Below are positions 22,493 through 33,080 of a stretch of 64,000 bases of DNA, piece by piece. A program made the position numbers and the translations under genes. This DNA comes from Elymus sibiricus (lineage: Eukaryota > Streptophyta > Magnoliopsida > Poales > Poaceae). The notes beneath the pieces were generated by a model. The model had not been told where the DNA came from. It did not search any database and saw nothing but the letters and a program-made list of their open reading frames with translations. The stretch covers positions 83,663,895 to 83,727,894 of the forward strand of contig CM077676.1 in assembly GCA_039707655.1 (NCBI GenBank). Direction: 5' to 3'. Every line of letters begins with the position of its first letter. Position 1 is the first letter of the stretch.

Positions 22493-22948
22493 CTAATTAA
22501 AACATACATTGAAACTATGAAAAACAACAACAAATGCGATCATAATCGCAACTAAGGTAACAATTGATCCAACGGCATAATGATACCAAGCCTCATTATG
22601 AATGGCATATTTTCTAATCTTTCTAATCTTCAAGCGCATTGCATCCATCTTGATCTTGTGATCATCGACGACATCGGCAACATGCAACTCCAATTCCATC
22701 TTCTCCTCCTCAATTCTTTTCAATTTTTTCTTCAAGTAATTGTTTTCTTTTTCAACTAAATTTAACCTCTCGACAAGAGAGTCGGTTGGAATTTCCGGTT
22801 CACATACCTCCTAGATAAAAACATCTATGTCACGTTAGTCGGCATAATTGTCATAAACACTAAATGAAACAAATCATAATAAAAGATAATATACCACATC
22901 CGAATCATAGACAGGACGAGGGCCGACGGGGGCGGATACCAAAGTCAT
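22493..22948 (-). CDS. Small spliced gene: coiled-coil protein with a C-terminal membrane helix (123 aa)
   Basis: Exon 1 (22895-22948) encodes MTLVSAPVGPRPVYDSDV and ends at a GT donor. Exon 2 (22493-22810) follows an AG acceptor in phase and encodes EVCEPEIPTDSLVERL, then a charged heptad-like helix (about residues 32-85) and a hydrophobic segment, VGSIVTLVAIMIAFVVVF, close to the C-terminus. It lies 200 bp upstream of the transposase ORF on the same strand, so both may share the promoter at 25137. I recognise no domain. A second, broken copy lies at 24326-24638 and keeps the exon structure, which supports the gene model. A role is not known; a tail-anchored topology is inferred from the hydrophobic stretch. 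Confidence 0.65.
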
Positions 22949-23204
22949 GGCACTATATAATAACAAACAATAATAAAAGTAAGAAAATTATACAAGTATC
23001 TATCTAAATCATACAAGTAAGAATTTTTTTCTTTTAAAAAGAAGATAAGAACAAGAGGCTCACCACGGTGGTGCCGGCGACGAGATCGGCGCGGGCGATC
23101 GACGGCGGTGAGGACGGGGACGGGGACGGCACCCTACACATGTGTAGACTCTAAGAAGTTAATTTCAGCTCAAATTGTGCATCTAAATCAAAAGAACTCC
23201 CACA

Positions 23205-24325
23205 TACACTCATAGGACTTTAGGTTCTGGAACTTTTTCTCTGCCATATTTATTATTCCCTTTATATTCGACGAGAAGCCAGACGGGCCCTTCATACTGA
23301 GCAGGCATTCAAAGAAGATTTCCTTCTCTTCTTTGGTAAGAGCGTAGCTGGCAGGACCCTGATACTGCTTTGGATGCATGCCGTCTTTTTCGTGCATACG
23401 TTGCTGGTCCTCCCGTGCCTCCGGTGTATCTTTTGTCTTCCCATACACGCCCAAGAAGCCTAGCAGGTTCACGCAAAGATTCTTCATCACATGCATCACG
23501 TCGATTGCAGAGCGGACCTCTAGTTCTTTCCAATATGGTAGGTCCCAAAATATAGATTTCTTCTTCCACATGGGTGCGTGTCCGTCAGCGTCATTCGGAA
23601 CAGATTGTCCACCAGGACCCTTTCCAAAGATTACTTTTAAATCCTTGACCATATCAAGTATATCATGACCAGTACAGTGGCGAGGCTTCTTCCGGTGACC
23701 TGCCTCACCTTTGAAATGCTTGCCTTTCTTTCTTAAGACATGATTGATCTGAAGAAATCGACGATGTCCCAGGTACACATTCTGCTTACATTTATCCAAA
23801 TATATACTGTCGGTATCATCTAAACAGTGCGTGCATGCGTGGTATCCCTTGTTTGTCTGTCCTGAAAGGTTACTAAGAGCAGGCCAATCATTGATGGTTA
23901 CAAACAGCAACGCTCGCAGGTCAAATTCCTGCTGTTTGTGCTCATCCCACAAACGTACACCTTCTATTCTCCACAGCTGTAAAAGTTCTTCAACCAATGG
24001 CCTTAGGTACACATCAATGTCGTTGCCGGGTTGCTTGGGGCCTTGGATGAGCACTGGCATCATAATGAACTTCCGCTTCATGCACAACCAAGGAGGAAGG
24101 TTATAGATACATAGAGTCACAGGCCAGGTGCTATGATTGCTGCTCTGCTCCCCAAAAGGATTAATGCCATCTGCACTTAAACCAAACCATACGTTCCTTG
24201 CGTCATCTGCAAAGTCCTTCCACTTTATCTCGATTTTTCTCCACTGCGATCCGTCAGCGGGTACTCTCAACTTCCCGTCTTTCTTATGGTCTTCTTTGTG
24301 CCATCGCATCAACTTCTTCAATTCT
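23205..24325 (-). pseudogene. Truncated duplicate of the TNP2 transposase
   Basis: This stretch matches the central part of the intact transposase (about residues 289-655), including DGINPFG and SAIDVMH, with many small differences. At its right end it is fused out of frame to the second copy of the small coiled-coil gene. At its left end it breaks off within the text matching residues 654-657 (NLKS) and joins leader sequence near 23210. Both termini of the transposase are missing. It lies in the leader between the promoter and the intact gene. Confidence 0.9.
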
Positions 24326-24638
24326 TTAATTCTTTTCAATCCTGTGATCATCGACGACATCGGCAACATACAACTCCAGTTTCATCTTCTCTTCTTCAAT
24401 TCTTTTCAATTTTTCTTTCAAATACTCGTTTTCTTTTTCAACTAAATTTAACTTCTCGACAAGAGGGTCGGTTGCAATTTCCGGTTCACATACCTCCTAG
24501 ATAAAAATATCTATGTCAACTTGATGGGCATAATTGTCATAAACGCGAAATGCAACAAATAGTTATAAAAGAGAATATATATACCACATCTGAATCATAA
24601 ACCGGACGAGGGCCGACGGGGACGGATATCAAAGTCAT
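24326..24638 (-). pseudogene. Broken second copy of the small coiled-coil gene
   Basis: Exon 1 (24585-24638) encodes MTLISVPVGPRPVYDSDV and exon 2 starts at 24496 with the same splice sites as 22493-22948. Exon 2 ends early at 24326-24328 where the sequence runs into the truncated transposase copy, so the membrane helix is lost. Confidence 0.75.
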
Positions 24639-25136
24639 GGCACTATGTATAACAAACAATCATACATGTAAGAAAATTATACAATTAACTATCTAAATCA
24701 TACAAATAAGATTTGTTTTATAAAAAGGATAAGAACAAGAGGCTCACCAAGGTGGTGCCGGCGACGGGACGGTGCGGGCGATCGACGGTGGTTAGGACGG
24801 GGACGGGAAGGCACTAAGTAAACCACACCTACACATGCAAACTAAGAAGTTAATTTGAGCTCAAATTGCATATAAATCAAATAAACTCCCACATATAATT
24901 ACTCCCAAACTAAAACCTACAAATCACTATACTTATAGATCATTGGAAGAGCTAATCTAGCAATGAGAGATGAAAGAACAAAGTTGCTAACCTTTGTGAA
25001 CACTTGGATTGATGGGGTGCCTTCAAATCTTGACAATTTTTTGCAAAAATGGAGGATGAGCTCGAGCAGGAGGGGAAGAACAGAGAGGAGAGGAAAGGGG
25101 AAAAACAGAGAGCTTCGGCTCGGGATGGACGAAGGG

Positions 25137-25144
25137 TTTATATA
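25137..25144 (-). promoter_or_regulatory. TATA box for the leftward transposase transcript
   Basis: The minus strand reads CACTATATAAACCC immediately inside the terminal palindrome array. It is followed by a pyrimidine-rich leader (CTCTCTGTTTTTCCCC). It could serve the broken copies and, through them, the intact small gene and transposase. Confidence 0.65.
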
Positions 25145-25151
25145 GTGACAC

Positions 25152-25540
25152 CTTTAGTCCCGGTTCATGTAACAAACCGAGACTAAAGGTTAACCTCTAG
25201 TCCCGGTTTGTGACACGAACCGGGACTAAAGGGGATCGTGGGGCCCCAGCCTGACACCAGCCTGCCACCAGACCTTTAGTCCCGGTTTGTGTCACAAACC
25301 GGGACTAAAGGCTAACCTCTAGTCCCGGTTTGTGACACGAACCGGGACTAAAGGTGATCGTGGGGCCCCAGCCTGACACCAGCCTGCCACCACACCTTTA
25401 GTCCCGGTTTGTGTCACAAACCGGGACTAAAGGTTCAACACGAACCGGGACTAATGATTCCCCTACCCCTAGCCATTGGAACCGGGACTAATGGTCACAT
25501 TAGTCCCGGGCCGTAGTCAAACCGGGACTAATGATGCGAA
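25152..25540. repeat. Right subterminal repeats of CACTA-1
   Basis: About ten TAGTCCCGGTT / AACCGGGACTA motifs lie here, many forming short palindromes such as CCCGGTTTGTGTCACAAACC. A tandem duplication of about 120 bp carries GGGGCCCCAGCCTGACACC twice (25231, 25361). Confidence 0.9.
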
Positions 25541-25567
25541 CGTAAAGTTGTTTTTCTACTAGTGCAA

Positions 25568-26698
25568 CAATTTTACCTCAAGGGTAATGTCAACAATAAT
25601 AACTCATGATCACTTACATCCAACTGGATATATATTCCTAGATCTTTCCCCACCACATGATGCTTGCAAAGAGAGAAAAATAAAAACGGAATTGGGAAGA
25701 ATACTATTGACTCTTGCATAAAAGTAAATACAGAAAAGTAAAAGATAGGCCCTTCGCGAAGGGAAGCAGAGGTTGTCATGCGCTTTTTATTTTTGGATGT
25801 GCAAACTCTTAATGTAAAGGAACGTCACTTTATATTGCCCCTTGTGATAGCAACCTTTATTATGCAGTCTGTCGCTTTTATTTCTTTACCATCACAAGAT
25901 CGTACAAAGCTTATTTTCCCTTACAATAAAAGTTCATACATATTTAGGAGCAATTTTTTATTGCTTTTTGCACCAATGACAACTTACTTGAAGGATCTTA
26001 TTCAATCCGTAGGTAGATATAGTGGACTCTCATGACATGAAACTGGGTTCAAGGGTTTTGGATGCACAAGTAGTATCTCTACTTAGTGCGCATTTCTGGC
26101 TAGCAAAAGATAGTGAGCAAGCACCACATGTTAGAGGATCTATGACAATATAACTTCTATGTGAATATAAGCAAACATAACTCATTACGTTGTCTTCCTT
26201 GTCCAACGTCAACTATTTGGCATTGAATATTTAATGGGGGCTCACAATCATAAAAGATGTCCAATATATTATATTTATATGTGAATCCTCTCTTCCTTTA
26301 TTAAATTTTTCGTGAATTGCATCAAGGACCAATGCTATGTTTGTTAACTTCCAATAAATTTTATCAACTATACTTTTCTTCATGTAAAGTTATTACTCTC
26401 CAAGGAATAAGCATATGATCTTTTCATTCTTTTATTGCTTAGATTGAAACATAAAAGTAAAGAAGCAAAACTCAAACTACTCTTTATTATATAACCCTCA
26501 CACACGATTACATAGATAGATAGATCACGAAACAAGCACTCAAAACTAGATCATACTAAAACTTTATTCTTCTAAATCACGAAATAACTAAAGATCGAAC
26601 TAAGATAGATAATGATGATAAAAGGTGATGGTGATACGATACCGGGGCACCTCGCCCAAGCTTGGAGCAAGCCAAGGGTGGTTCCCATACCCGTTTAC
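25568..26698 (-). other. Non-coding 3' region of element B, right of CACTA-1
   Basis: This is homologous to 51550-52669 of element H. It contains the perfect 14-bp palindrome CCCTTCGCGAAGGG (25750-25763), conserved in position and imperfectly in sequence in H (51720-51733) and D (33439-33452). It has a polypurine-like AAGCTTGGG (minus strand, 26655-26663) just past the third ORF. Apparent plus-strand ORFs (25778-26035) are antisense to the element and not supported. Confidence 0.7.
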
Positions 26699-27104
26699 TC
26701 AAGTGTCTTTCTTCGGTGATGGTGGTGATGAAGTGATCGGCTTGTCCTTCCACTTGAGGACACGAATCTCTTCCTTTAATTTGTCATTCTCTCTTTCTAG
26801 ATCCCAAATTTTGCGACGCAGTTTATCCGAATCTTCCTGTGCATGACGAAATGGAGTGAATTGAACTTTAGGAACCTTCACCATATTGGGCAGGCTGGAC
26901 CTCTTGAATTCAACATGCATATCTCCTGGTTGAGGCAGAGAGAGATCCTCTTCCTCCTCGCTGGAATGATTTTGCTTTTTTCCTTAAATCGGCTTCCTCC
27001 TCCTCATCAGTTGTCCAACCATAGGGATCAATATCCCCATAGAATCTAGGGTTTGCAATAAGGTGCGAAACATAGCTTTCCCGGTCCGAACCCTGAGATG
27101 ACAT
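26699..27104 (-). pseudogene. Third ORF of element B (downstream of integrase), frameshifted
   Basis: The first part (27104 to about 26915) starts MSSQGSDRESYVSH. The second part (about 26920-26699), in another frame, has a coiled-coil segment (DKLRRKIWDLERENDKLKEE) and ends in KPITSSPPSPKKDT. Element H has an ORF in the same place with a different N-terminal half but the same C-terminal ending (KPTTSSSPPSPKKET). Athila elements often carry an extra ORF between integrase and the 3' LTR, sometimes called env-like. I see no signal peptide or membrane segment here, so no function is assigned. Confidence 0.55.
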
Positions 27105-27447
27105 GGCGCATGGACTTGAAAATCTGACAGAAAAACATCCCGAAACAAGAACAGACGAGAAACTTGCGATACGGTGGTCAAAACAAACAGGAGTATATAT
27201 GAAGAATTTTTATCTTGCAAAACAAGTATACGAGTGGAAAACGGAGTCGGGAGGGCACACGAGGGGCCCACAAGGCAACATGGCGCGCCCCAGGGGGGGT
27301 CGTGCCCTGTTGCCTTGTGACCTCCTCGTGGGTCCCCTCGGCTGTTTCTTATTTTTGTATTTTTTCTAATATTCCAAAATGGACAGAAATATTTTTTATG
27401 GAAAATTTGGAGTCGGTTTACTTACCGTATCACATACCTACCCCTTT

Positions 27448-28422
27448 TCAGGGTTTTGGAGCGTTCCGGAAGGACTCTTTGATGTGTTCCTCCGGCGTCA
27501 TAGTCTGAATAATGTTGGTTTCAACATTAATGGCAGTACCGGAGATATAATTCTTAATTCTTTGACCATTCACCACTCTCAGATTAGTGCCATCGGAGTT
27601 GTTGATTTTGATAGCTCCGAAGCGATAAAATTCTTCGATGATATATGCCCCTTCCCATTTAGAGAGAAGTTTTCCTGCAAAAAATCTGAACTGAGAGTTG
27701 TACAATAGAACATGCTCACCCACTTTAAATTCCCGCTTTTGGATTCTTTTATCATGCCATCTTTTAACTTTTTCTTTAAACAGCTTAGCATTTTCATAGG
27801 CTTGGGTTATCCATTCATCAAGAGAGCTAATGTCAAACAACCTCTTCTCACCGGCAAGTTTGAAATCATAATTAAGTTCTTTAATTGCCCAATATGCCTT
27901 ATGTTCTAGTTCAAGAGGTAAATGACATGCTTTTCCATAGACCATTTTATATGGAGACATACCCATAGGATTTTTATAAGCAGTTCTATAAGCCCATAAT
28001 GCATCATCAAGTTTCTTAGACCAATTCTTCCTTGATCTATTAACGGTCTTTTGCAAAATTAACTTTATTTCTCTATTACTCAATTCAACTTGACCACTAG
28101 ACTGAGGATGATAAGGGGATGCAATTCTATGGTTAACATCATATTTAGCAAGAAGTTTACGGAAAGCACCATGAATAAAATGTGAACCGCCATCAGTCAT
28201 CAAGTATCTAGGGACTCCAAACCTAGGGAATATAACTTCTTTAAGCATTTTAATAGAGGTGTTGTGATCAGCACTACTAGTTGGAATAGCTTCTACCCAC
28301 TTAGTAACATAATCAACATCAACAAGAATATGTGTATACCCATTGGATTTAGGAAAAGGTCCCATATAATCAAAACCCCAAACATGAAATGGTTCAATAA
28401 CAAGTGAATAATTCATAGGCAT
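27448..28422 (-). CDS. Integrase of element B, core and C-terminal part (324-aa open frame)
   Basis: The frame starts at MPMNYS within the integrase region and is open to a natural-looking stop after RNAPKP. The catalytic acidic residues are visible in FDYMGPF (Asp), LMTDGGSHF (Asp) and [10 protein letters not shown] (Glu). A basic C-terminal region has [16 protein letters not shown]. Integrase inserts retrotransposon cDNA into chromosomes. This piece is cut from the rest of pol upstream by a one-base deletion near 28510, so it is part of a dead polyprotein even though it is open by itself. It is closely similar to the integrase of H. Confidence 0.85.
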   Translation of the reverse strand: MPMNYSLVIEPFHVWGFDYMGPFPKSNGYTHILVDVDYVTKWVEAIPTSSADHNTSIKMLKEVIFPRFGVPRYLMTDGGSHFIHGAFRKLLAKYDVNHRIASPYHPQSSGQVELSNREIKLILQKTVNRSRKNWSKKLDDALWAYRTAYKNPMGMSPYKMVYGKACHLPLELEHKAYWAIKELNYDFKLAGEKRLFDISSLDEWITQAYENAKLFKEKVKRWHDKRIQKREFKVGEHVLLYNSQFRFFAGKLLSKWEGAYIIEEFYRFGAIKINNSDGTNLRVVNGQRIKNYISGTAINVETNIIQTMTPEEHIKESFRNAPKP

Positions 28423-29069
28423 TTCCTGACATCTACCAACATTAGCAATTCTTTGACATTCATCACAAGAGAGGACAAACTTACGTGCATCTTTGAAAAG
28501 AGTGGGCCAATAAAACCAGACTGTAATACCTTATGTGCAGTTGTCTCCCGCATGCTGTCCTCCGTATGCCTCGGAGTGACACTTCCGTAGGATTTGTTCC
28601 TATTCATGCTCAGGTACACAACGTCGAATAATACCATCTACTCCTTCTTTATATAAATGTGGGTCATCCCAAAAGTAATGTCCTAAATCAAAGAAGAACT
28701 TTTTCTTTTGTTGGTAGGTGAAACTAGGTGGAATATAATTAGCATAGTCTGCATACCAAGGGCTAGTGCGGGAATCATTTACCACAGCTAATTGCTCATC
28801 AGGAAAATTAACATTGATAGGCAATGGGTCATTAAGAACATTTTCCATCCTAGACAAATTACCGCTAGTGGGTTTTCAGCTCCCTTTCTATCAACAATAT
28901 GCAAATCAAATTCTTGTAACAAAAGAACCCACCTGATAAGTCTAGGTTTAGCATCTTTCTTTTCCATAAGGTATTCAATAGCAGCAAGATCAGTGTGAAC
29001 AGTTACTTTAGAATCAACAATATAAGATCTGAACTTATCACATGCAAACACAACTGCTAAAAATTCTTT
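28423..29069 (-). pseudogene. RNase H end and integrase zinc-finger part of B pol, frameshifted
   Basis: The pieces fall in three frames: [15 protein letters not shown] with [10 protein letters not shown] (RNase H), a linker with [20 protein letters not shown], and the HHCC zinc region ending [13 protein letters not shown]. Frame changes lie near 28510 and 28860. An in-frame TAG at 29070-29072 separates it from the RT part. Confidence 0.8.
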
Positions 29070-30402
29070 CTAAGTAGTACCATAATATCTTTGAGCACTG
29101 TCTAGAGTTTCACTGGCATAATGGATAACATTTAATTTCTTATCAACTCTTTGCCCTAGAACAACACCAACAGCATAATCACTAGCATCACACATAATTT
29201 CAAAGGGTAGATTCCAATCAGGTGGTTGAACAATAGGTGCAGATATTAAGGCTTTCTTAAGTATTTCAAAGGCTTCTACGCAATCATCATCAAAAACAAA
29301 TGGAACATCTTTTTGCAAGAGATTAGTAAGAGGCCTAGAAATTTTAGAGAAATCCTTTATAAACCTTCTATAGAAACCAGCATGACCCAAGAAACTTCTT
29401 ATACCTTTGATATCTTTAGGACATGGCATTTTCTCAATTGCATCAACTTTGGCTTTGTCTACTTCAAGACCTCTTTCAGAAACTTTATGCCCAAGGATTA
29501 TACCTTCATTCACCATAAAGTGGCACTTCTCCCAATTCAAGATAAGATTAGTTTCTTCACATCTCTGCAAAACTCGATCAAGGTTGCTTAAGCAGTCATC
29601 AAAAGAAGTTCCGTAAACGAAAAAATCATCCATGAATACCTCAATAATTTTTTCACAAAAGTCAGAGAATATAGCAGTCATACATCTTTGAAAGGTAGGA
29701 GGTGCATTGCATAAACCAAAAGGCATACGACGATAAACATAAGTTCCAAAAGGACAAGTAAAAGTAGTTTTCTCTTGATCTTCTTTTGATTCAGGTATTT
29801 GAGAGAAACCAGAATATCCATCTAGGAAGCAAAAGTGTGTATGTTTAGATAACCTTTCTAACATTTGATCAATAAAAGGCAAGGGGTAATGATCTTTCCT
29901 AGTAGCTTTATTTAATTTCCTGAAATCAATTAACATCCTATAACCAGTTACAATTCTTTGTGGGATAAGTTCATTTTTCTCATTAGGAACAACAGTAATA
30001 CCTCCTTTCTTAGGAACACAATGAACATGACTTACCCATCTACTATCAGCTATAGGATAAATTATACCTGCCTCCAGAAGCTTTAATATTTCAGTTCTTA
30101 CCACATCCTTCATTTTAGGATTTAATCTTCTTTGATGATTAACAACTGGTTTAGCATCTGGCTCCATTTGAATTTTATGCTGACATAGAGTGGGACTAAT
30201 GCCCTTAAGATCATCAAGAGTATACCCAGTAGCTGCACGGTGCTTCCTTAGAGTTTTAAGTAATCTCTTTTCTTCATGCTCTGAAAGGTTAGCACTGATA
30301 ATAACAGGATATATCTTCTTTTCATCAAGATAAGCATACTTAAGTGTATCAGGTAGTTTCTTTAGTTCAAACACATGATCACTCTTAGGTGGAAGAGGGT
30401 CC
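29070..30402 (-). pseudogene. Reverse transcriptase and RNase H start of element B
   Basis: The 434-aa open part contains the Gypsy RT blocks: [55 protein letters not shown] and the catalytic FMDDFFVY. It continues to [22 protein letters not shown] and the RNase H start [14 protein letters not shown]. It ends at a TAG (29070-29072) where the related element H has Glu. Upstream it is cut by CACTA-2 at 30403. It would have copied element RNA into DNA in virus-like particles; here it is decayed. Confidence 0.9.
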
Positions 30403-31476
30403 CACTAGTGCAGAAAAGCCTAGCTATGGCGTGCCAAAATTGCCCATGTTGGCATAGGGCTCCAACGCCACCAATATGGCGCCAGTGAAATTTTTTACTG
30501 CTGGCGTTGGCGCAAACGTCAGCACTATTGTGAGTACTGATGGCGTGACACGTGTGCAACATCAGCAATATGACTGTGTTAGCTATGGCGTTAAGGTTGT
30601 GTCAACGCCAGCAACTAGAATTTTCGATAATAAAAAAAATTATATGCAACAATTTAAACCTAGTATATATCCAGCCATTTGAACTTACCTAGATTAAACT
30701 TCACAAAAGGTTAGTACTTGTAAACTACGTAGTCAACTCCACAAAAGGTTACTTGTAAACCATGTAGTGATCAAGTACTGCACAAAAGGTCGTTAGTACT
30801 TCTAAACTACCTACACTACACATTACATATTTCTTCGGAGGATTAACTTCATCTCACGAAGCTTATTCCTATTGCTCTCCCCCTCCTTGAAATGGGCTTT
30901 CTCCGTCTTGAGCTGAATCCAATTGGCCTTCAGGAGCTGTATGTCCCTCTTCAACTCCTTCGTCTCGGCGACCAGTTCATCCTTCTGGTCATTCAGCTTC
31001 AGTATCATATCGTAATAATTAGAATTATCATCGATAAGCTGATCCTTCTCCTTCCTCAGGGAGTCATTCAACTCCTTGAGGGCCTTCACTGTACTCTCAT
31101 GTGACGCGACCAGCTCGCGGTTGAGCATGTCCACGTCACATGGCTGCTGCTCGACGGGTGCTGGAGACGGGTGATACGTCTCCAACGTATATATAATTTA
31201 TGAAGTATTCATGCCATGTTTATAACAATTCTATATGGTTTTGGTATGATTTGATTAGAACTAATCCGGACTGACGCTGTTTTCAGCAGAACTACCGTGG
31301 TGTTGTTTTTTGTGTAGAAATAGAAGTTCTCCAAATGCAGCGAAACTTTTTGACGACTTTTTTTGGAACAAAAGAGAACCAGGAAGCTTCGTGGGAGGAC
31401 TAGAAGAGCCAAGAAGTGCCCACGAGGCACCAGGGCACGCTAGGGGTGGTCTGGCGCCGTGGTGCCTCGTGGGCCC

Positions 31477-33043
31477 TGCTACTTGTACCTTGCGTTGGTA
31501 TTATCCCCGAAGAGGAAGGGATGATGCAGCACAGTAGAGATATGTATTTCCCTCAGTTATGAAACCAAGGTTATCGAACCAGTAGGAGAATCACGCAACA
31601 CCTCGTTAGCTGTACCAGCACACAAACAACAAATCCTTGCGCCCAACGCAAACGAGGGGTTGTCAATCCCTCGGCAGTCAATTGCAAGATTAAATTGTAT
31701 ATGATAGATAGATTGATTGAAACAAAAATAAAAAATAAAATAAATAAAAGAAAATGGCAGCAATATTTTTAGGGTTTTAGTAATATGATTTAGATAGACC
31801 TGGGGGCCATAGTTTTCACTAGAGACTTCTCTCGAGAAAATAGCATACGGTGGGTAGACAAATTACTGTTGGGCAATTAATAGAAAAGCAAATAATCATG
31901 ACGATATCCAAGGAAATGATCATGTATATAGGCATCACGTCCGAGACAAGTAGACCAACTCCTGCCTGCATCTACTACTATTACTCCACACATCGACCGC
32001 TATCCAGCATGCATCTAGTGTATTAAGTCCATAAAGAAGGGAGTAACGCCTTAAGAACGATGACATGATGTAGACAAGACAAACTCACGTATGAATAAAC
32101 CCCATCTTTTTACCCTTAATAGCAATGATACATTCGTGTCATGTTCCTTTCTGTCACTGGGATTGAGCACCGCAAGATCGAACCCATTACAAAGCACCTC
32201 TTCCCATGGCAAGATAAATCAATCTAGTTGGCCAAACCAAATCAATAGATCGGAGAAGAAACATGAGGCTATAATAATCATGCATAAAAGAGATCTGAGA
32301 AGACTCAAATAATATTCATGGATAATCTGATCATAAACTCACAATTCATCGGATCCCAACAAACACATCGCAAAAAGTGATTACATCGGATAGAACTCCA
32401 AGAATATCGAGGAGAACATTGTATTGAAGATCAAAAAGAGAGAAGAAGCCATCTAGCTACTAACTATGTACCCGAAGGTCTGTGGTAAACTACTCACGCA
32501 TCATCGGAAGGGCAACAAGGTTGATGTAGAGCCCCTCCGTGATCGATTCCCCCTCCGGCGGAGTACCGGAGAAGGCCTCCAGATGGGATCTCTCGAAAAC
32601 AGAAACTTGCGGCGGCGGAAAAAGTATTTCGTGGACTCCCCTGAGGGTTTCTGATTTTTCCTGAATTTATATTGGTGGAATTAGGTCAAACGGAGCTGAG
32701 GTGGGCCCACGAGGCACCAGGGCGCGCCTGCCCCCCGCCCAGGAACGCCCTGGTGGCTCGTGGCCACCTCCTCTGGCGTCTGGTCTTCTCCCAAAGCTTC
32801 TAGTGTTTATCTTGTCCAGAAAAAAATCTCCAAAAAGTTTCGTGGCATTTGGACTTCGTTTGGTATTGATTTTCTGTAAAACAAAAACAGGGAAGAAAAT
32901 AGCAACTGGCACTGGGCACTAAGTTAATAGGTTAGTCTCCAAAAATGATATATAATTGCTGTAAATGCATATAAAAACATCCAAGATTGATAATATAACA
33001 GCATGGAACAAGAAAAAATTATAGATATGTTGGAGACGTATCA
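31477..33043 (-). repeat. 3' LTR of element D
   Basis: It starts TGCTACTTGTA and ends GGAGACGTATCA in window orientation. It matches 36575-38131, with differences such as a different base set near 31615-31640. Confidence 0.93.
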
Positions 33044-33080
33044 GCATCCCCAAGCTTAATTCCTGCTCGTCCTCGAGTAG
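33044..33080 (-). promoter_or_regulatory. Polypurine tract of D with an adjacent 18-nt hairpin
   Basis: The minus strand reads TAAGCTTGGGGATGC next to the 3' LTR. Upstream, at 33063-33080, is CTACTCG-AGGA-CGAGCAG, a 7-bp stem with one A-C mismatch and the same AGGA loop and spacing as in B and H. Confidence 0.75.

Larger units (their letters stand above)
22640..24900. repeat. Partial internal duplication in CACTA-1
   Basis: The leader and small-gene segment at about 22640-23205 recurs at about 24340-24900, with the truncated transposase between the copies. Matching landmarks include the ATG exon (22948 and 24638), the CGGGCGATCGACGG stretch (23091 and 24775) and AACTCCCACATA. An unequal exchange followed by deletion would explain it. 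Confidence 0.85.
11546..25564 (-). mobile_element. CACTA-1: 14-kb CACTA (En/Spm) DNA transposon
   Basis: The element begins CACTAGTGCAGAATC at 11546 and ends TTTTTCTACTAGTG at 25564 (reverse complement CACTAGTAGAAAAAC). It is flanked by the 3-bp duplication CAA (11543-11545 and 25565-25567). Both ends carry many CCTTTAGTCCCGGTT / AACCGGGACTAAAGG palindromes. Element H supplies an empty site for comparison. All genes read leftward: a small coiled-coil/membrane gene, the TNP2-type transposase, a small conserved ORF and a Ulp1-domain gene. Because the transposase ORF is intact, it may have been a source of transposase, but the second gene is broken. Confidence 0.95.

Noticed and set aside
11566..25540. 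Regular CCTTTAGTCCCGGTT repeats as a CRISPR array
   Set aside because: Motifs are palindromic, unevenly spaced and at transposon ends of a plant genome; there are no spacers and no cas genes.
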